Assembly (NCBI GenBank): GCA_030631505.1
Contig: DAOVKX010000005.1
Span: 1 to 23,317 of the forward strand
From: Candidatus Nanohaloarchaea archaeon
Lineage (GTDB): Archaea; EX4484-52; DAOVKX01
Length of the DNA: 23,317 nt
Direction of reading: 5' to 3'
The notes under the pieces are model-generated. The model made no database searches. It was not told the origin of the DNA and saw only the letters and a program-made list of their open reading frames with translations. A program made the position numbers and the translations under genes. Below are positions 5,563 through 14,587 of the stretch, in pieces (position 1 is the first letter of the stretch; every line of letters begins with the position of its first letter).

Positions 5563-6078
5563 TTATCTCACCAGTTCATAACCTTTTTTCACTGCCTCGG
5601 CGTTTTTTTCTCCCAACTCTCCGGGAAATCGCTCTTTTATGGTTTTTATAACAGACTCCAACTTAACGATTTTTGTCGCACCCACAAATGCGCCAAGCAT
5701 CGGTGTATTTACAAAAGGTCGTCCAAAAGTATCAAGCGCGATTTTTGTTGCATCAACAGTTTTTACATTGCCTTTCATTTTCTCAGTTGTATTAATAATA
5801 ATCATGCCGTTTTTCTTCAACCCACCCTTTACATTAACGACATCCATCACTGTCGGGTCAAGGACTACAACATAATCCGGGTTATAAATGTTTTGCCTTA
5901 GTCTTATGAATTTCTCATCAATTCTTGTAAATGACATTATGGGTGCCCCCCTGCGCTCAACTCCAAAAAAAGGAAATGCCTGCGAATACTTACCATCCCT
6001 GAACGCAGCAACTGCCAGAAGTTCAGCAAAAGTGACAGCTCCTTGCCCGCCTCGTCCATGTATGCGTATTTCTTTCAT
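5563..6078 (-). CDS. porG: Pyruvate:ferredoxin oxidoreductase gamma subunit
   Basis: A 171-residue PorG. The signature N-terminus EIRIHGRGGQGAVTFAELLA (residues 3-22) is followed by SQAFPFFGVERRGAPIMSFTRI and YVVVLDPTVMDVVNVKGGLK, then a VNTPMLGAFVGATKIVKLE region, all typical of the gamma subunit of 2-oxoacid oxidoreductases. Full length. It is the first gene of the por operon; a TATA-like CTTTTATA on the minus strand (6101-6108) is centred about 26 bases upstream of the ATG, so the mRNA is probably leaderless. The Arg-rich GVERRGAP motif is more typical of pyruvate/2-oxoisovalerate-class gamma subunits, so the substrate is inferred from the whole operon. Confidence 0.93.
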   Translation of the reverse strand: MKEIRIHGRGGQGAVTFAELLAVAAFRDGKYSQAFPFFGVERRGAPIMSFTRIDEKFIRLRQNIYNPDYVVVLDPTVMDVVNVKGGLKKNGMIIINTTEKMKGNVKTVDATKIALDTFGRPFVNTPMLGAFVGATKIVKLESVIKTIKERFPGELGEKNAEAVKKGYELVR

Positions 6079-6100
6079 AATTTACTATAGAATTAAGGAA

Positions 6101-6108
6101 TATAAAAG
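6101..6108 (-). promoter_or_regulatory. TATA-like element of the por operon
   Basis: CTTTTATA on the minus strand, centred about 26 bases before the porG ATG. The spacing predicts transcription starting at or next to the start codon. The rest of the 165-base gap up to the metG start shows no gene on either strand that I can support. Confidence 0.5.
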
Positions 6109-6200
6109 TATTATTCTGATGTATTGTATGGCATACCTTTGGCATGAGTCGTTCATGGTTTCATCATTGTTTTTCATTTGTCTGGTGTGTATTGCTTACG

Positions 6201-6209
6201 TTTTTAAAT
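6201..6209 (+). promoter_or_regulatory. Possible TATA-like element of metG
   Basis: TTTTTAAAT centred about 39 bases upstream of the GTG start of metG, which would leave a leader of roughly ten bases. Composition and position are the only evidence. Confidence 0.3.
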
Positions 6210-6243
6210 CTGGAAAGCAATAATAAAATACTATTGCAAACTG

Positions 6244-7896
6244 GTGGTTAAATTCAAAGAAAGGATTCTTGTAACAGCAGCATTACCTTATGTGAATAAT
6301 GTGCCTCATTTAGGTAATCTTGTTGGTTCGCATTTGCCTGCCGATATCTACGCACGTTTTTGCCGGCTTAAGGGCTATGACACGCTTTTTATTGGGGGTA
6401 CAGATGAGCATGGGACGCCAATAGAGGTGGCTGCAAAAAAAGAAGGGGTGTTGCCCAGAGTATTATGTGATAAATACTATAAATTGCAGAAGAAATACTA
6501 TGATTGGTTTGCCGTATCTTATGATAATTTTTCAAGAACATCAAAACCGATACATCATGATATAACTAAAGAATTCTTCAGTAAAATATATAAAAACGGT
6601 TATATTTTCGATGATGTATTGAAGCTGCCTTACTGCAAAAAATGCGAGAGGTTCCTGCCAGACAGATTTGTTGAAGGAGAATGTCCTTATTGCGGGCAGG
6701 GAGCAAGAGGGGATCAGTGCGACCATTGCACGAAATTGCTCAATCCTGACGAGTTGATTAATCCTTATTGCATTATCTGCAATAACAAACCTGAGATTGT
6801 AGAAACAAAACATTTATTTTTGGATTTGAGCAAACTCTCTCCAAAATTGAAGAAATGGATAATTAAAAATAAGCATTGGAAGGTTAATGTTAGAAATCTG
6901 GCTCTTGGCTGGATAAAGGAAGGATTGAAACCGAGATGTATAACCCGGGATTTAAAGTGGGGTGTTGGAGTTCCTATCCCTGAATTTAAAAATAAGGTTT
7001 TTTATGTATGGTTCGATGCCCCAATTGGTTATATAAGTTCCACAAAAGAGTGGGCTGAAAGGAACAAAAAAGACTTTAAAAAGTGGCTGACCGGCTCTAC
7101 CAAAATAATACATTTTATCGGCAAGGATAATATACCTTTCCATACAATCTTCTGGCCTGGAATGCTGATTGCTGAAGGAGGAACATACAACCTTCCTTGG
7201 CAGGTTGCGGGTCTTGAATATCTGAATTTTGAGGGTAGGAAATTCTCAAAATCCAAAAGCAGGGGGATTTTCCTGAACAATGTCATTGATTTGGAATTTG
7301 AGCCAGATATTTGGAGGTATTATCTATCTACAATCCTTCCTGAAACTTCAGATACTGATTTTTCTTGGGATGAGTTTCAGGCAAGAGTTAATAATGAGTT
7401 AATTGGAAATTTAGGTAATTTTGTGAACAGGATTTTGACTTTTATTAACAAGAATTTTAATGGCAAAGCTCCCAAATCAGATAAATATGATTTATATGAT
7501 AAAAAAGTTCTGAAGAACATTGATGAGGCATCCAGAATATCAGGGGAATTGCTATACACGTTGAGATTTAGGGATTCGTTAAGAGAGATACTCCATTTAT
7601 CTTCTATTGGCAACAAATATTTCCAGGATAAAAAGCCCTGGGAGAACAAAGAAAAATCTTCAACAACACTTTATGTTTGTTTGCAGATAATCTGTAAATT
7701 GGGCGTTCTGATAACGCCTTATTTGCCCAACACTTCGGAGAAGATTAAGAAACAACTGAATTTGAAAGATTTGGGTTCCTGGGATAAGGGCATTGGAGTT
7801 AAACCGAGCCATAAGCTTGGAAAACCTGAGATACTATTCAAGAGGATTGAGGACAAAAAAATAAAGGAATTGAAGGAAAACTTTGGCGGGAAATAA
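6244..7896 (+). CDS. metG: Methionyl-tRNA synthetase
   Basis: A 550-residue class I MetRS that charges tRNA-Met with methionine. Visible: N-terminal TAALPYVNNVPHLGN (residues 11-25), carrying the HIGH-type motif HLGN; GGTDEHGTP; a zinc-knuckle insertion with four CxxC pairs (about 130-180, from YCKKC to YCIIC); WFDAPIGYISS and FIGKDNIPFHTIFWP of the catalytic core; the KFSKS loop at 333-337; then the helical anticodon-binding domain. It ends without the C-terminal tRNA-binding (EMAP/OB-like) domain that longer MetRS forms have, which is common in archaea. The start is taken as GTG at 6244, since no ATG is closer to the conserved N-terminus. Confidence 0.95.
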   Translation: MVKFKERILVTAALPYVNNVPHLGNLVGSHLPADIYARFCRLKGYDTLFIGGTDEHGTPIEVAAKKEGVLPRVLCDKYYKLQKKYYDWFAVSYDNFSRTSKPIHHDITKEFFSKIYKNGYIFDDVLKLPYCKKCERFLPDRFVEGECPYCGQGARGDQCDHCTKLLNPDELINPYCIICNNKPEIVETKHLFLDLSKLSPKLKKWIIKNKHWKVNVRNLALGWIKEGLKPRCITRDLKWGVGVPIPEFKNKVFYVWFDAPIGYISSTKEWAERNKKDFKKWLTGSTKIIHFIGKDNIPFHTIFWPGMLIAEGGTYNLPWQVAGLEYLNFEGRKFSKSKSRGIFLNNVIDLEFEPDIWRYYLSTILPETSDTDFSWDEFQARVNNELIGNLGNFVNRILTFINKNFNGKAPKSDKYDLYDKKVLKNIDEASRISGELLYTLRFRDSLREILHLSSIGNKYFQDKKPWENKEKSSTTLYVCLQIICKLGVLITPYLPNTSEKIKKQLNLKDLGSWDKGIGVKPSHKLGKPEILFKRIEDKKIKELKENFGGK

Positions 7897-7897
7897 C

Positions 7898-7906
7898 TTT
7901 TATAAA
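7898..7906 (+). promoter_or_regulatory. TATA-like element of the DUF2341 protein gene
   Basis: TTTTATAAA, starting two bases after the metG stop and centred about 38 bases before the ATG at 7940. It predicts a short leader and independent transcription from metG. Confidence 0.45.
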
Positions 7907-7939
7907 CCATCTCTACTAATTACTTTTTGATGGTTTAAT

Positions 7940-10900
7940 ATGTTAAAGCGCGTTTCTCTGGGTTTTATCCTGTCTGTTTTATTCCTAAGCACCTTTTGTT
8001 TTGCCCAGTCATGGTGGGACACTTCATGGAGTTACAGGAGGGGGATAACCCTCAGTTCAACCACATCTTTGGATGATTATCAGGTAAAAATTGAGTTGAG
8101 TCCTGCCAATACTGATAATTATGCTCATATCCTTCCAAATGGTGATGATATCCGTTTCACTGGTTCAGACGGAACCACTTTGCAGGATTACTGGATAGAA
8201 AAATGGGATAATACAGGAACTTCCACTATTTGGGTTGAAATTAAAGATTCAGGGACTGATAAATTATATATGTACTACGGCAACCCTTCTGCGAGTTCTG
8301 CGAGTGATGGAGGAGCAACTTTTGAGTTCTTTGATGATTTTGAGGATGGAGATATAAGCGATTGGACAAATGCCGGTGAAGGTGGGGGTGAAATAGAAAA
8401 TTCTATTGTTTACGCTGGAAATTATGCAATGAAGATGGCATCGCCAAGAGGTTATGTTTACAAATCTTTTAGTTCAATTTCCTCAGACAGAGTTTTTGAA
8501 TGGATGGCGAGGGATGCTTATACTTCCTATTACAGTGATTATGGTATACATGCAAACGTTTACGATTGGACAAATTCTATTGATATAAATTTTAAGGGTG
8601 ATGGAAATATCGGGAACTGTGATGGTGCTTATACAACAATTTGCACCTATTCTGCGGATACTTGGTATAATCTCAAAGATATTATCCATCCTTCTTCAGA
8701 CACACACGATATTTATGTTTACAATGATGATGGCTCATTACGAGGCAGTTTAACAAGTGCCAGCACACGTGGAACTGTCAATTCATTCAATGGCTTCGCA
8801 TTATATGTTGGTAATAATGGAGATACTATTTACATCGATAATGTCTTTATGCGCAAATACACCTCCCCTGAGCCAACTTATTCAATTGGTATGGAGGAAA
8901 CTTCTGGGGATACAGCACCACCTCTTTGGAGAAATCAAGGTACTAACGACATCGACAACATAATCTCAGTAGGTGGAGCAATAAACCTGACAGCACAGGG
9001 TTACGACGAAACAGCTTTAGACTGGGCATGGCTATCAACCAATGAAACCGGGGCATGGAAGAACTACACAGGAAAGAGTTGGTGGAATTCTTCTTATTCT
9101 TATAGAATGCCCATAAACTGCACAAACATGAGCGATAAAGTTCCTTTGGTGATTAATGGAAGCAGTGGTTTCTCAATTAGTGGGAACAATCAAATCGTCT
9201 GGACATACTGCTCTGGAACCACTTATCTTTATTATAATAACTACACAGATTATGTGGTTGCAAACAACACAGAAAGACTACCTATGGAGGTTGAGTGGGG
9301 TAATGGAAGCAATTATTTAAGTACTACTGTATGGACTTACTTTGAAGGAGACAGCAACAATGCAGTATGGCACTTCAACGAAACCAGCGGTTCCGTGATT
9401 AATTCAAGCATGTCTACAATGCATGGTGGAGTTTTGGGGGGAGGCACCCTTCCAGTTTGGACAACAGATGATGCAAAATTTGGATATGGTATGTATTTTG
9501 ATGGAAGTAGCAGCAGTCTTTGCACTGATGCTTCAATGGCTGGATGGCAGAGAGCTACGATAATGTTTTGGCATACTTTTACGGCTAGTGGACAGGATAT
9601 ACTTGCAATGCAGGGAGATTCCTCAACATATGAAACACCTTGGATTGGTTACACTAGTGCTGATGGTTCAGCTTATATGTTTAGTATGAGTCAGGGGGGC
9701 GCTGTACCAACCGTATTCGATGATGGTGTTTCTCTTCCGACTACATTGACTATGGTAACACATACCTGGGATGGCTCTAACATGCGCCTTTATGTTAATG
9801 ATGAATTAAAAGAAACGAAAGGATTTAGTCAAAGTTCGTTAGACCCAACTCCCTCTGAAAATTTTTGTAGCGGTAACTTGTTTATGGGACATGGATATGC
9901 AGATGGAGCAGCTTACCGTTATTCACAGGTTACTCTTGATGAATTCAGGATATTTAATCGTAGTCTGTCTATTGAAATAATTAGTGAGATTTATAATAAT
10001 TCAGTGGGCTATGCGGGTTTCGGAGATTTAGGAGCAGAACAAGCCCAAAAGAACTACACTGCTGGTGGTTCTGGGGGAACTTGGTGGAACGATTCTTGGT
10101 CTAAAAGAAAATGCCGAAACATCACAACATATACAGAAAATGATATTATCATAATACCAGTAGGAAACGATTCAAATATTAACTCATCAGCTGGATACCC
10201 CCAAGCATTACGATTAACTTTTGGAGATGACACAGAATATTCTCACTGGAATTGGAGTTATGAAGCAGCAGCAGTTTACTCTCTAATGACAATTGCCAAT
10301 ACAACAGGACAACAAGAGTGGTGTGTTTACTATGGCAATTCTGGAGCAAACTATCCTGATTATACAGATAGTGGTTCTTGGAGTCCTTATGTGTATACTA
10401 CTACTTATGGGCAGTCTGGTGTGGATGTCTATGATGATTTTGAAGATGGAAGTATATCCGATGACTGGGGATGGAATGCTAATGGATATAGTATGGACAC
10501 CCTTATGACTGCACAATCTGACCAAGCACTTAGTGGAACATATTCTATGCGTGGAGATGGTGTTAATTACGGTGCGACAGTTGGCTGGACAGCTAGTGAG
10601 TTACCTCAATATGTTGGATACTGGGTAAGACAAACTGGAACACATGGCAATGTGGTTAGACTTAGCCATCAATATGCAGCTTATCAAGGTATATTGATTA
10701 ATGATGTTGGAACGGGTGGTGCTGATATGTGGGCATGGTATGTCCCTGATTGGACAACTACTGGACACTATACACCTTTGGATACTTGGCAAAGTATATA
10801 TTTAGAATTGAGTAATTCAAATAATAAGGGTGTATTAAAAATTGATGGTTTACCAGTTGGAACAGCTAATTACTATAACACAGGAACAGTTAATGGCACG

Positions 10901-11899
10901 AATTTTGATGGTATGAGTGCAAATAATTTTTGGATAGATTTATATATTTCATCAAGGAATCCATTTAACCTAACAGCAACAAGACCAGTTTATGATGAAT
11001 GGAGAGCAGAAGAAGCTGGATCTTCTACTGTTTACAACTCACCAAGGGATATGAACGATGCAGCAGCTACATGGACATGGTCCAACTTCACTTGGCAGAA
11101 CACATCCATAACAACCGACAAAACCATCGGGTGGAGAATCTACTACAACGACACTTCCGGGAATATTAATGTGACAGATATTCAGACTTTTTATATTGGT
11201 GCAACTGCGTCAATTATACATGTATTCCAACCAGAAAACAAAACCTATAGTACTAATTCTGTTCCAATAGTATACTCGATAGATTCACCGAATCAGACAA
11301 TCATATGGCAGTACAACAGGAATGGGACCAATTATACTGCAACTGACAACACCACCTTATTGACTTTTAGTGGCAATGAGGGGGCAAAGATATTTGAAGT
11401 ATGGGATGGTGCAGAAGGAGATATTGATTATAGTATCACATATTTCACAGTAGACACAACTGCACCAACAACTACATACGACAAAATAGAAATGATAAGT
11501 GGAGGTTATAATTTAATATTTCTGAATGTTACAAATACTGACACTGATGAAGATGTATTGACTTTGCGTATATCGGGTGGGGATAACCTGATAACAAGCT
11601 GGTCGTGGTTTGAAGGATACAGATATACAGAAAACAGCCATAAGCTGGATGTAACTCTGGATTCCGGGGAGTCAATAGAGGTGCCGATAGCGGTATTCGG
11701 AGGTCCAGAAGGAACTTACAACCCTCTCAGGATCCAGATCGAATCGCATAACACAGGAACTATCTCAGATGTGAACCTCACAGTTAATACTGTCAATCTG
11801 GAGTCAGGTTTTTCCCATAGTGTTCCCGGTTTAACATGGCTTTTTTTCTCACTGGTCATTTTAGCAGGTTCTCTGGTTTATGCTAAGAAAGCCCTTTAA
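7940..11899 (+). CDS. Large secreted, membrane-anchored DUF2341/LamG surface protein
   Basis: A 1319-residue exported protein. A signal peptide (residues 1-23, hydrophobic core FILSVLFLSTFCFA) precedes three DUF2341-like modules. These begin WWDTSWSYRRG (about 25), WWNSSYSYRMP (about 380) and WWNDSWSKRKC (about 714), each with a YYGN/YYNN-type strand. Modules one and three continue into related concanavalin-like parts opening FFDDFEDGDISDW and VYDDFEDGSISDDW. The second is followed by a LamG-like domain (NAVWHFNETSG ... TLDEFRIFNRSLS, about 475-690). An Ig-like domain starts near 1094 (FQPENKTYSTNSVPIVYSID). A C-terminal helix (about 1297-1315) with positive KK end anchors it. N-x-S/T sequons are abundant, so it is probably N-glycosylated. 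A role in carbohydrate or cell-surface binding is inference. Confidence 0.85.
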   Translation: MLKRVSLGFILSVLFLSTFCFAQSWWDTSWSYRRGITLSSTTSLDDYQVKIELSPANTDNYAHILPNGDDIRFTGSDGTTLQDYWIEKWDNTGTSTIWVEIKDSGTDKLYMYYGNPSASSASDGGATFEFFDDFEDGDISDWTNAGEGGGEIENSIVYAGNYAMKMASPRGYVYKSFSSISSDRVFEWMARDAYTSYYSDYGIHANVYDWTNSIDINFKGDGNIGNCDGAYTTICTYSADTWYNLKDIIHPSSDTHDIYVYNDDGSLRGSLTSASTRGTVNSFNGFALYVGNNGDTIYIDNVFMRKYTSPEPTYSIGMEETSGDTAPPLWRNQGTNDIDNIISVGGAINLTAQGYDETALDWAWLSTNETGAWKNYTGKSWWNSSYSYRMPINCTNMSDKVPLVINGSSGFSISGNNQIVWTYCSGTTYLYYNNYTDYVVANNTERLPMEVEWGNGSNYLSTTVWTYFEGDSNNAVWHFNETSGSVINSSMSTMHGGVLGGGTLPVWTTDDAKFGYGMYFDGSSSSLCTDASMAGWQRATIMFWHTFTASGQDILAMQGDSSTYETPWIGYTSADGSAYMFSMSQGGAVPTVFDDGVSLPTTLTMVTHTWDGSNMRLYVNDELKETKGFSQSSLDPTPSENFCSGNLFMGHGYADGAAYRYSQVTLDEFRIFNRSLSIEIISEIYNNSVGYAGFGDLGAEQAQKNYTAGGSGGTWWNDSWSKRKCRNITTYTENDIIIIPVGNDSNINSSAGYPQALRLTFGDDTEYSHWNWSYEAAAVYSLMTIANTTGQQEWCVYYGNSGANYPDYTDSGSWSPYVYTTTYGQSGVDVYDDFEDGSISDDWGWNANGYSMDTLMTAQSDQALSGTYSMRGDGVNYGATVGWTASELPQYVGYWVRQTGTHGNVVRLSHQYAAYQGILINDVGTGGADMWAWYVPDWTTTGHYTPLDTWQSIYLELSNSNNKGVLKIDGLPVGTANYYNTGTVNGTNFDGMSANNFWIDLYISSRNPFNLTATRPVYDEWRAEEAGSSTVYNSPRDMNDAAATWTWSNFTWQNTSITTDKTIGWRIYYNDTSGNINVTDIQTFYIGATASIIHVFQPENKTYSTNSVPIVYSIDSPNQTIIWQYNRNGTNYTATDNTTLLTFSGNEGAKIFEVWDGAEGDIDYSITYFTVDTTAPTTTYDKIEMISGGYNLIFLNVTNTDTDEDVLTLRISGGDNLITSWSWFEGYRYTENSHKLDVTLDSGESIEVPIAVFGGPEGTYNPLRIQIESHNTGTISDVNLTVNTVNLESGFSHSVPGLTWLFFSLVILAGSLVYAKKAL

Positions 11900-12816
11900 T
11901 GCTTTTCTGTGTATCCATACTTTACACCTAATTCATAAATCAGATTCACAACTTCTGCAGGCATTCTGGTTTTATTATTACATAGTTCTATAGGTGTTTT
12001 AATAGTATTTTCTAACTCTGGCTTGTGGTTTTTGATTAGCCGCCTGCTTTCGTTTAAAAAACAATGATCTCTTTTAAAGTCCTCTGTATGCTCTCTTTTC
12101 CTATGTCTCAGAACTAAATCTTCACCTTTTCCTTTTTCAGCATATCTTATTATTTCACTAAGTATGCCACAGCTTTCTAACGTTTTTAAAAATCTTTGAG
12201 TTTCTCTTTCTATCTCCTCCTTGGGCTTGTGTGTTTTTACCATCAAAAATTCGTGTTTTTTCTTTTCCTCTTTATGGCGTTTTTTAATTGATTTCTTCTC
12301 TCTTTTTCGTTGCTCGTAACCTATAGAATTCTCTCCTATAATAGACCTGTATGTATTATTTAATGGCGGAGTAACGTCTTTAAGTTCCAAATGTTGGTAT
12401 GTTCCTGCAGTTTTTATTTTTCGACTCGGAGTTTCCTTAACTTTGTTCTTTCGTTTCTTTGCTCTGGTTTCATATTCTTTCTTGGTTTGGAGGCTTTTCT
12501 TTTTTAATCTTTCATATACTCCACCTGATATGGTGTAATACTCTATTTTTTCAGTTCTGGAAGAAATCAGCCCCTGTTTTTTCAAGTCTTTTCTGAATTC
12601 CATATCTGTGCTTCCGAGGAGTCCGGGTTTTTTTGCACTCGCGATTTCTTTTTTGAAATTAATTCCTTTTTCCTTTAATGTACTTTCAAACTCTGTAGGG
12701 TTATAAGGTATTATGGCGGACTTATTCAGAAACAAGAATTTTTTATAGTCTATAACCTCTAAATGAGTTTTTTTAAGTCTTCTCTTATCGGTTTTTTCAT
12801 ACAAGATTTCTTTCAT
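11896..12816 (-). CDS. Unrecognised basic, charge-rich protein overlapping rsmA
   Basis: A 306-residue protein I do not recognise. It is very rich in Lys, Arg and Glu, with runs such as AKKRKNKVK (about 118-126) and RKREKKSIKKRHKEEKKK (about 170-187). A possible winged-helix segment lies at about 65-110 (EFRKDLKKQGLISSRTEKIE). The C-terminal part (about 195-300) looks helical (PKEEIERETQRFLKTLESCG, PAEVVNLIYELGVKYGYTEK). The ATG lies inside the last 20 bases of rsmA in another frame, behind a weak GGTAAT, implying coupled translation. Its stop overlaps that of the convergent surface-protein gene by four bases. The basic character and cluster context suggest RNA or DNA binding; that is inference. 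Confidence 0.6.
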   Translation of the reverse strand: MKEILYEKTDKRRLKKTHLEVIDYKKFLFLNKSAIIPYNPTEFESTLKEKGINFKKEIASAKKPGLLGSTDMEFRKDLKKQGLISSRTEKIEYYTISGGVYERLKKKSLQTKKEYETRAKKRKNKVKETPSRKIKTAGTYQHLELKDVTPPLNNTYRSIIGENSIGYEQRKREKKSIKKRHKEEKKKHEFLMVKTHKPKEEIERETQRFLKTLESCGILSEIIRYAEKGKGEDLVLRHRKREHTEDFKRDHCFLNESRRLIKNHKPELENTIKTPIELCNNKTRMPAEVVNLIYELGVKYGYTEKH

Positions 12817-13600
12817 TATTACCTATTAGTAGTTTTTCATTAATTTTTAAATACTTTGATATCTCCGCGAGCTTGTTCAAATCCAAAGTCACAACTTTGC
12901 AGTCTCTAAAAGGCAGTTTTCCTGAAATCTCTGCCGCATCTTTCTTTTCAAGGCCAAAATCATTTCTTGAATGGACAAAACTTTTCCAGACTTTCTGGTT
13001 TTTATGGGTAAACAGGGCTTTAACGGTCCTGAAGAAAAGCGTTTTATCAACATTTAGTCTGACTTTTTTTGGAATCAGCTTTACAATTGCAGAGTCAACT
13101 TTTGGTTTCGGATAAAAGCAATTTTTTGAAACATGTTTAAGAAGTATAGGCATAAAGTAAAACTGCGTTGCTATGCTTATTCTTGAATAGTCTTTATCTC
13201 CGGGTTCTGCAACCAGTCTTTGAGCAAATTCCTTCTGATAAATGATGAAACCAGGTTTTTTGGACTCGCCTAATTTTATAGTAATTTTTGGCGATATTGA
13301 GAAAGGTATATTGGATATGCACTTGTCAAATTCAGGAAAATCAACCTTTAATGCATCCCCTTCAATTAGGTTTACAGATGGGAACTTTTTCTTTAAAATT
13401 TTTACCAGTTCTATGTCTTTTTCTACAGCAGTTACCTTTTTGGTTTTTTTGAGAATTTCCCCGGTTATTGAACCATAACCAGGACCAATTTCAAGAACTG
13501 TCTCATTTTCCCGGATTTCCGCAAAATCAACTAAATTCCTTACTGTGTTCTTATCTACAAGAAAATGCTGACCCAGTTTTTTGTTTGCTCTTTGATTCAT
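12797..13600 (-). CDS. rsmA: 16S rRNA dimethyladenosine transferase RsmA (KsgA/Dim1)
   Basis: A 267-residue SAM-dependent methyltransferase that dimethylates the two adjacent adenosines in the 3' terminal helix of 16S rRNA. Visible: KKLGQHFLVDKNTV (7-20) typical of the family; SAM motif I VLEIGPGYGSIT (35-46); acidic motif II VEKD (59-62); GDALK (81-85); and motif IV as NIPF (97-100) where NLPY is usual. NIPF occurs in archaeal/eukaryal Dim1 relatives. The C-terminal helical domain (FTHKNQKVWKSF) is present. It lies in the conserved archaeal order pus10-rpl21e-rpoF-DUF655-rsmA. Its 3' end overlaps the next orphan gene by 20 bases, and 15 bases separate it from the upstream orphan. Confidence 0.93.
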   Translation of the reverse strand: MNQRANKKLGQHFLVDKNTVRNLVDFAEIRENETVLEIGPGYGSITGEILKKTKKVTAVEKDIELVKILKKKFPSVNLIEGDALKVDFPEFDKCISNIPFSISPKITIKLGESKKPGFIIYQKEFAQRLVAEPGDKDYSRISIATQFYFMPILLKHVSKNCFYPKPKVDSAIVKLIPKKVRLNVDKTLFFRTVKALFTHKNQKVWKSFVHSRNDFGLEKKDAAEISGKLPFRDCKVVTLDLNKLAEISKYLKINEKLLIGNNERNLV

Positions 13601-13615
13601 AATGTTTTTTTGGAA

Positions 13616-13873
13616 TCAAGGTTTTATATTATGTTCTCCTTTTAACTCTTTTAAAGTGTGCTCTAACAGTCTTAAATTTTCAACTTTTTCTTTCAGATAA
13701 TGAGGCACATATACGGTTTCGGGAACTTTACCAATTTTTTTTACTGTTGCAAAAGAAGGATATGCTTCTCTTATTTCTTCAAATAATTCATTGTATTCCT
13801 GTTCTTTTACTTTTATTTCCTCATTTATTGGACTGTTATCCCCATAACCTTCTCCAATTACTAAACTACCCAT
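13616..13873 (-). CDS. Small orphan protein upstream of rsmA
   Basis: An 85-residue protein starting MGSLVIGEGYGDNSPINEEI, not recognised. It is mostly helical and charged in the middle and C-terminal part (VKEQEYNELFEEIREAYPSF at about 24-43; LKEKVENLRLLEHTLKELKG at about 61-80), with no membrane segment and no cysteines. I chose the ATG at 13873 because the upstream GTG (13882) is part of a GTGAT Shine-Dalgarno four bases before it. It lies between the DUF655 and rsmA genes on the same strand, after a 147-base gap with its own promoter-like sequence, so it may head a unit with rsmA. Confidence 0.6.
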   Translation of the reverse strand: MGSLVIGEGYGDNSPINEEIKVKEQEYNELFEEIREAYPSFATVKKIGKVPETVYVPHYLKEKVENLRLLEHTLKELKGEHNIKP

Positions 13874-13944
13874 AAAAATCACATTTTAACGCATATTACT
13901 TAAATATAAACAAAAAAAGATTTTATTATCTATTTCAAGTATTT

Positions 13945-13962
13945 TCTATATCGTAATATAGA
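13945..13962. promoter_or_regulatory. 18-bp palindrome upstream of the rsmA-side unit
   Basis: TCTATAT-CGTA-ATATAGA, perfect 7-bp arms around 4 bases, in the 147-base gap between the DUF655 gene and the 85-aa gene. A TATA-like TTTATATTTAAG on the minus strand lies between it and the 85-aa gene. The palindrome is therefore some 40 bases upstream of the probable TATA element, a position typical of an activator or regulator site. No other copy was noticed. Confidence 0.35.
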
Positions 13963-14020
13963 TTCTAAAACTTTTTAAATCTTTTTGCTTGATACAGGGT
14001 TTAATACGTCTATTGCAGAA

Positions 14021-14572
14021 CTAAAACTCCCTTTTTGGGGGACCAACAAACAAATACCACTTGCTTTGACCCTCCAATTCCCCTAAAATACGCTTAATTA
14101 CTGCTTTTTTTGGATTCGGAAGCAAGTGTACTCTTTTTTCCATATCTTCAAAGCTTTTGAAAGGTTCTTTTTTTCTTTCATCAAGAAGCGCCCACAGGTG
14201 TTTTTTCCCTATGCCCGGGACAATTTCTATTTTGTGCTGTCTCGTTGTCAGAGGTCCGGCAGTATTGAAGAAATCAATGAATTTTTTTTCATTGTCCTCA
14301 ACCAAGTTCTCCACTACATTTGGCAGTTCAGACTGCGCTGTTGCTGTCAGTTCCGGGACCGTAAGTTTCTTTTTTATTGACTGTACCTTGTCCCTAACAC
14401 CAGAACCTATATAAATTCGCTCCAGCATTTTGAATTCCACACCTTCCCGTGGAACCAGCTCCAACAGATTGAAATGCACTTCGCCGATTACCTGTGCAAT
14501 AGGAAACGCCCTTCTCTGGTCTGAGTGGCCTAATGGCAGAACATCCAGCACAAGAGCATACTCATCTTTCAT
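14021..14572 (-). CDS. DUF655 protein (HhH/OB-like, archaeal information cluster)
   Basis: A 183-residue DUF655-family protein. The N-terminal half (MKDEYALVLDVLPLGHSDQR, then FPIAQVIGEVHFNLLELVPR, about 1-46) is OB-fold-like. The C-terminal half has a helix-hairpin-helix type segment (IEIVPGIGKKHLWALLDERK, about 115-134), which suggests nucleic-acid binding. The family is conserved in archaea next to rpoF and rsmA, as here, and its exact function is not established. The start is set at ATG 14572 because the GTG nine bases upstream belongs to the GTGAT Shine-Dalgarno. It begins 15 bases after the rpoF stop. Confidence 0.88.
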   Translation of the reverse strand: MKDEYALVLDVLPLGHSDQRRAFPIAQVIGEVHFNLLELVPREGVEFKMLERIYIGSGVRDKVQSIKKKLTVPELTATAQSELPNVVENLVEDNEKKFIDFFNTAGPLTTRQHKIEIVPGIGKKHLWALLDERKKEPFKSFEDMEKRVHLLPNPKKAVIKRILGELEGQSKWYLFVGPPKREF

Positions 14573-14587
14573 TTTAATCACATTATG

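Noticed and set aside
6079..6243. C/D-box RNA (ATGATGA on the minus strand at 6161-6167)
   Set aside because: No CTGA D box is found at a suitable distance, so the single C-box-like match is not enough.
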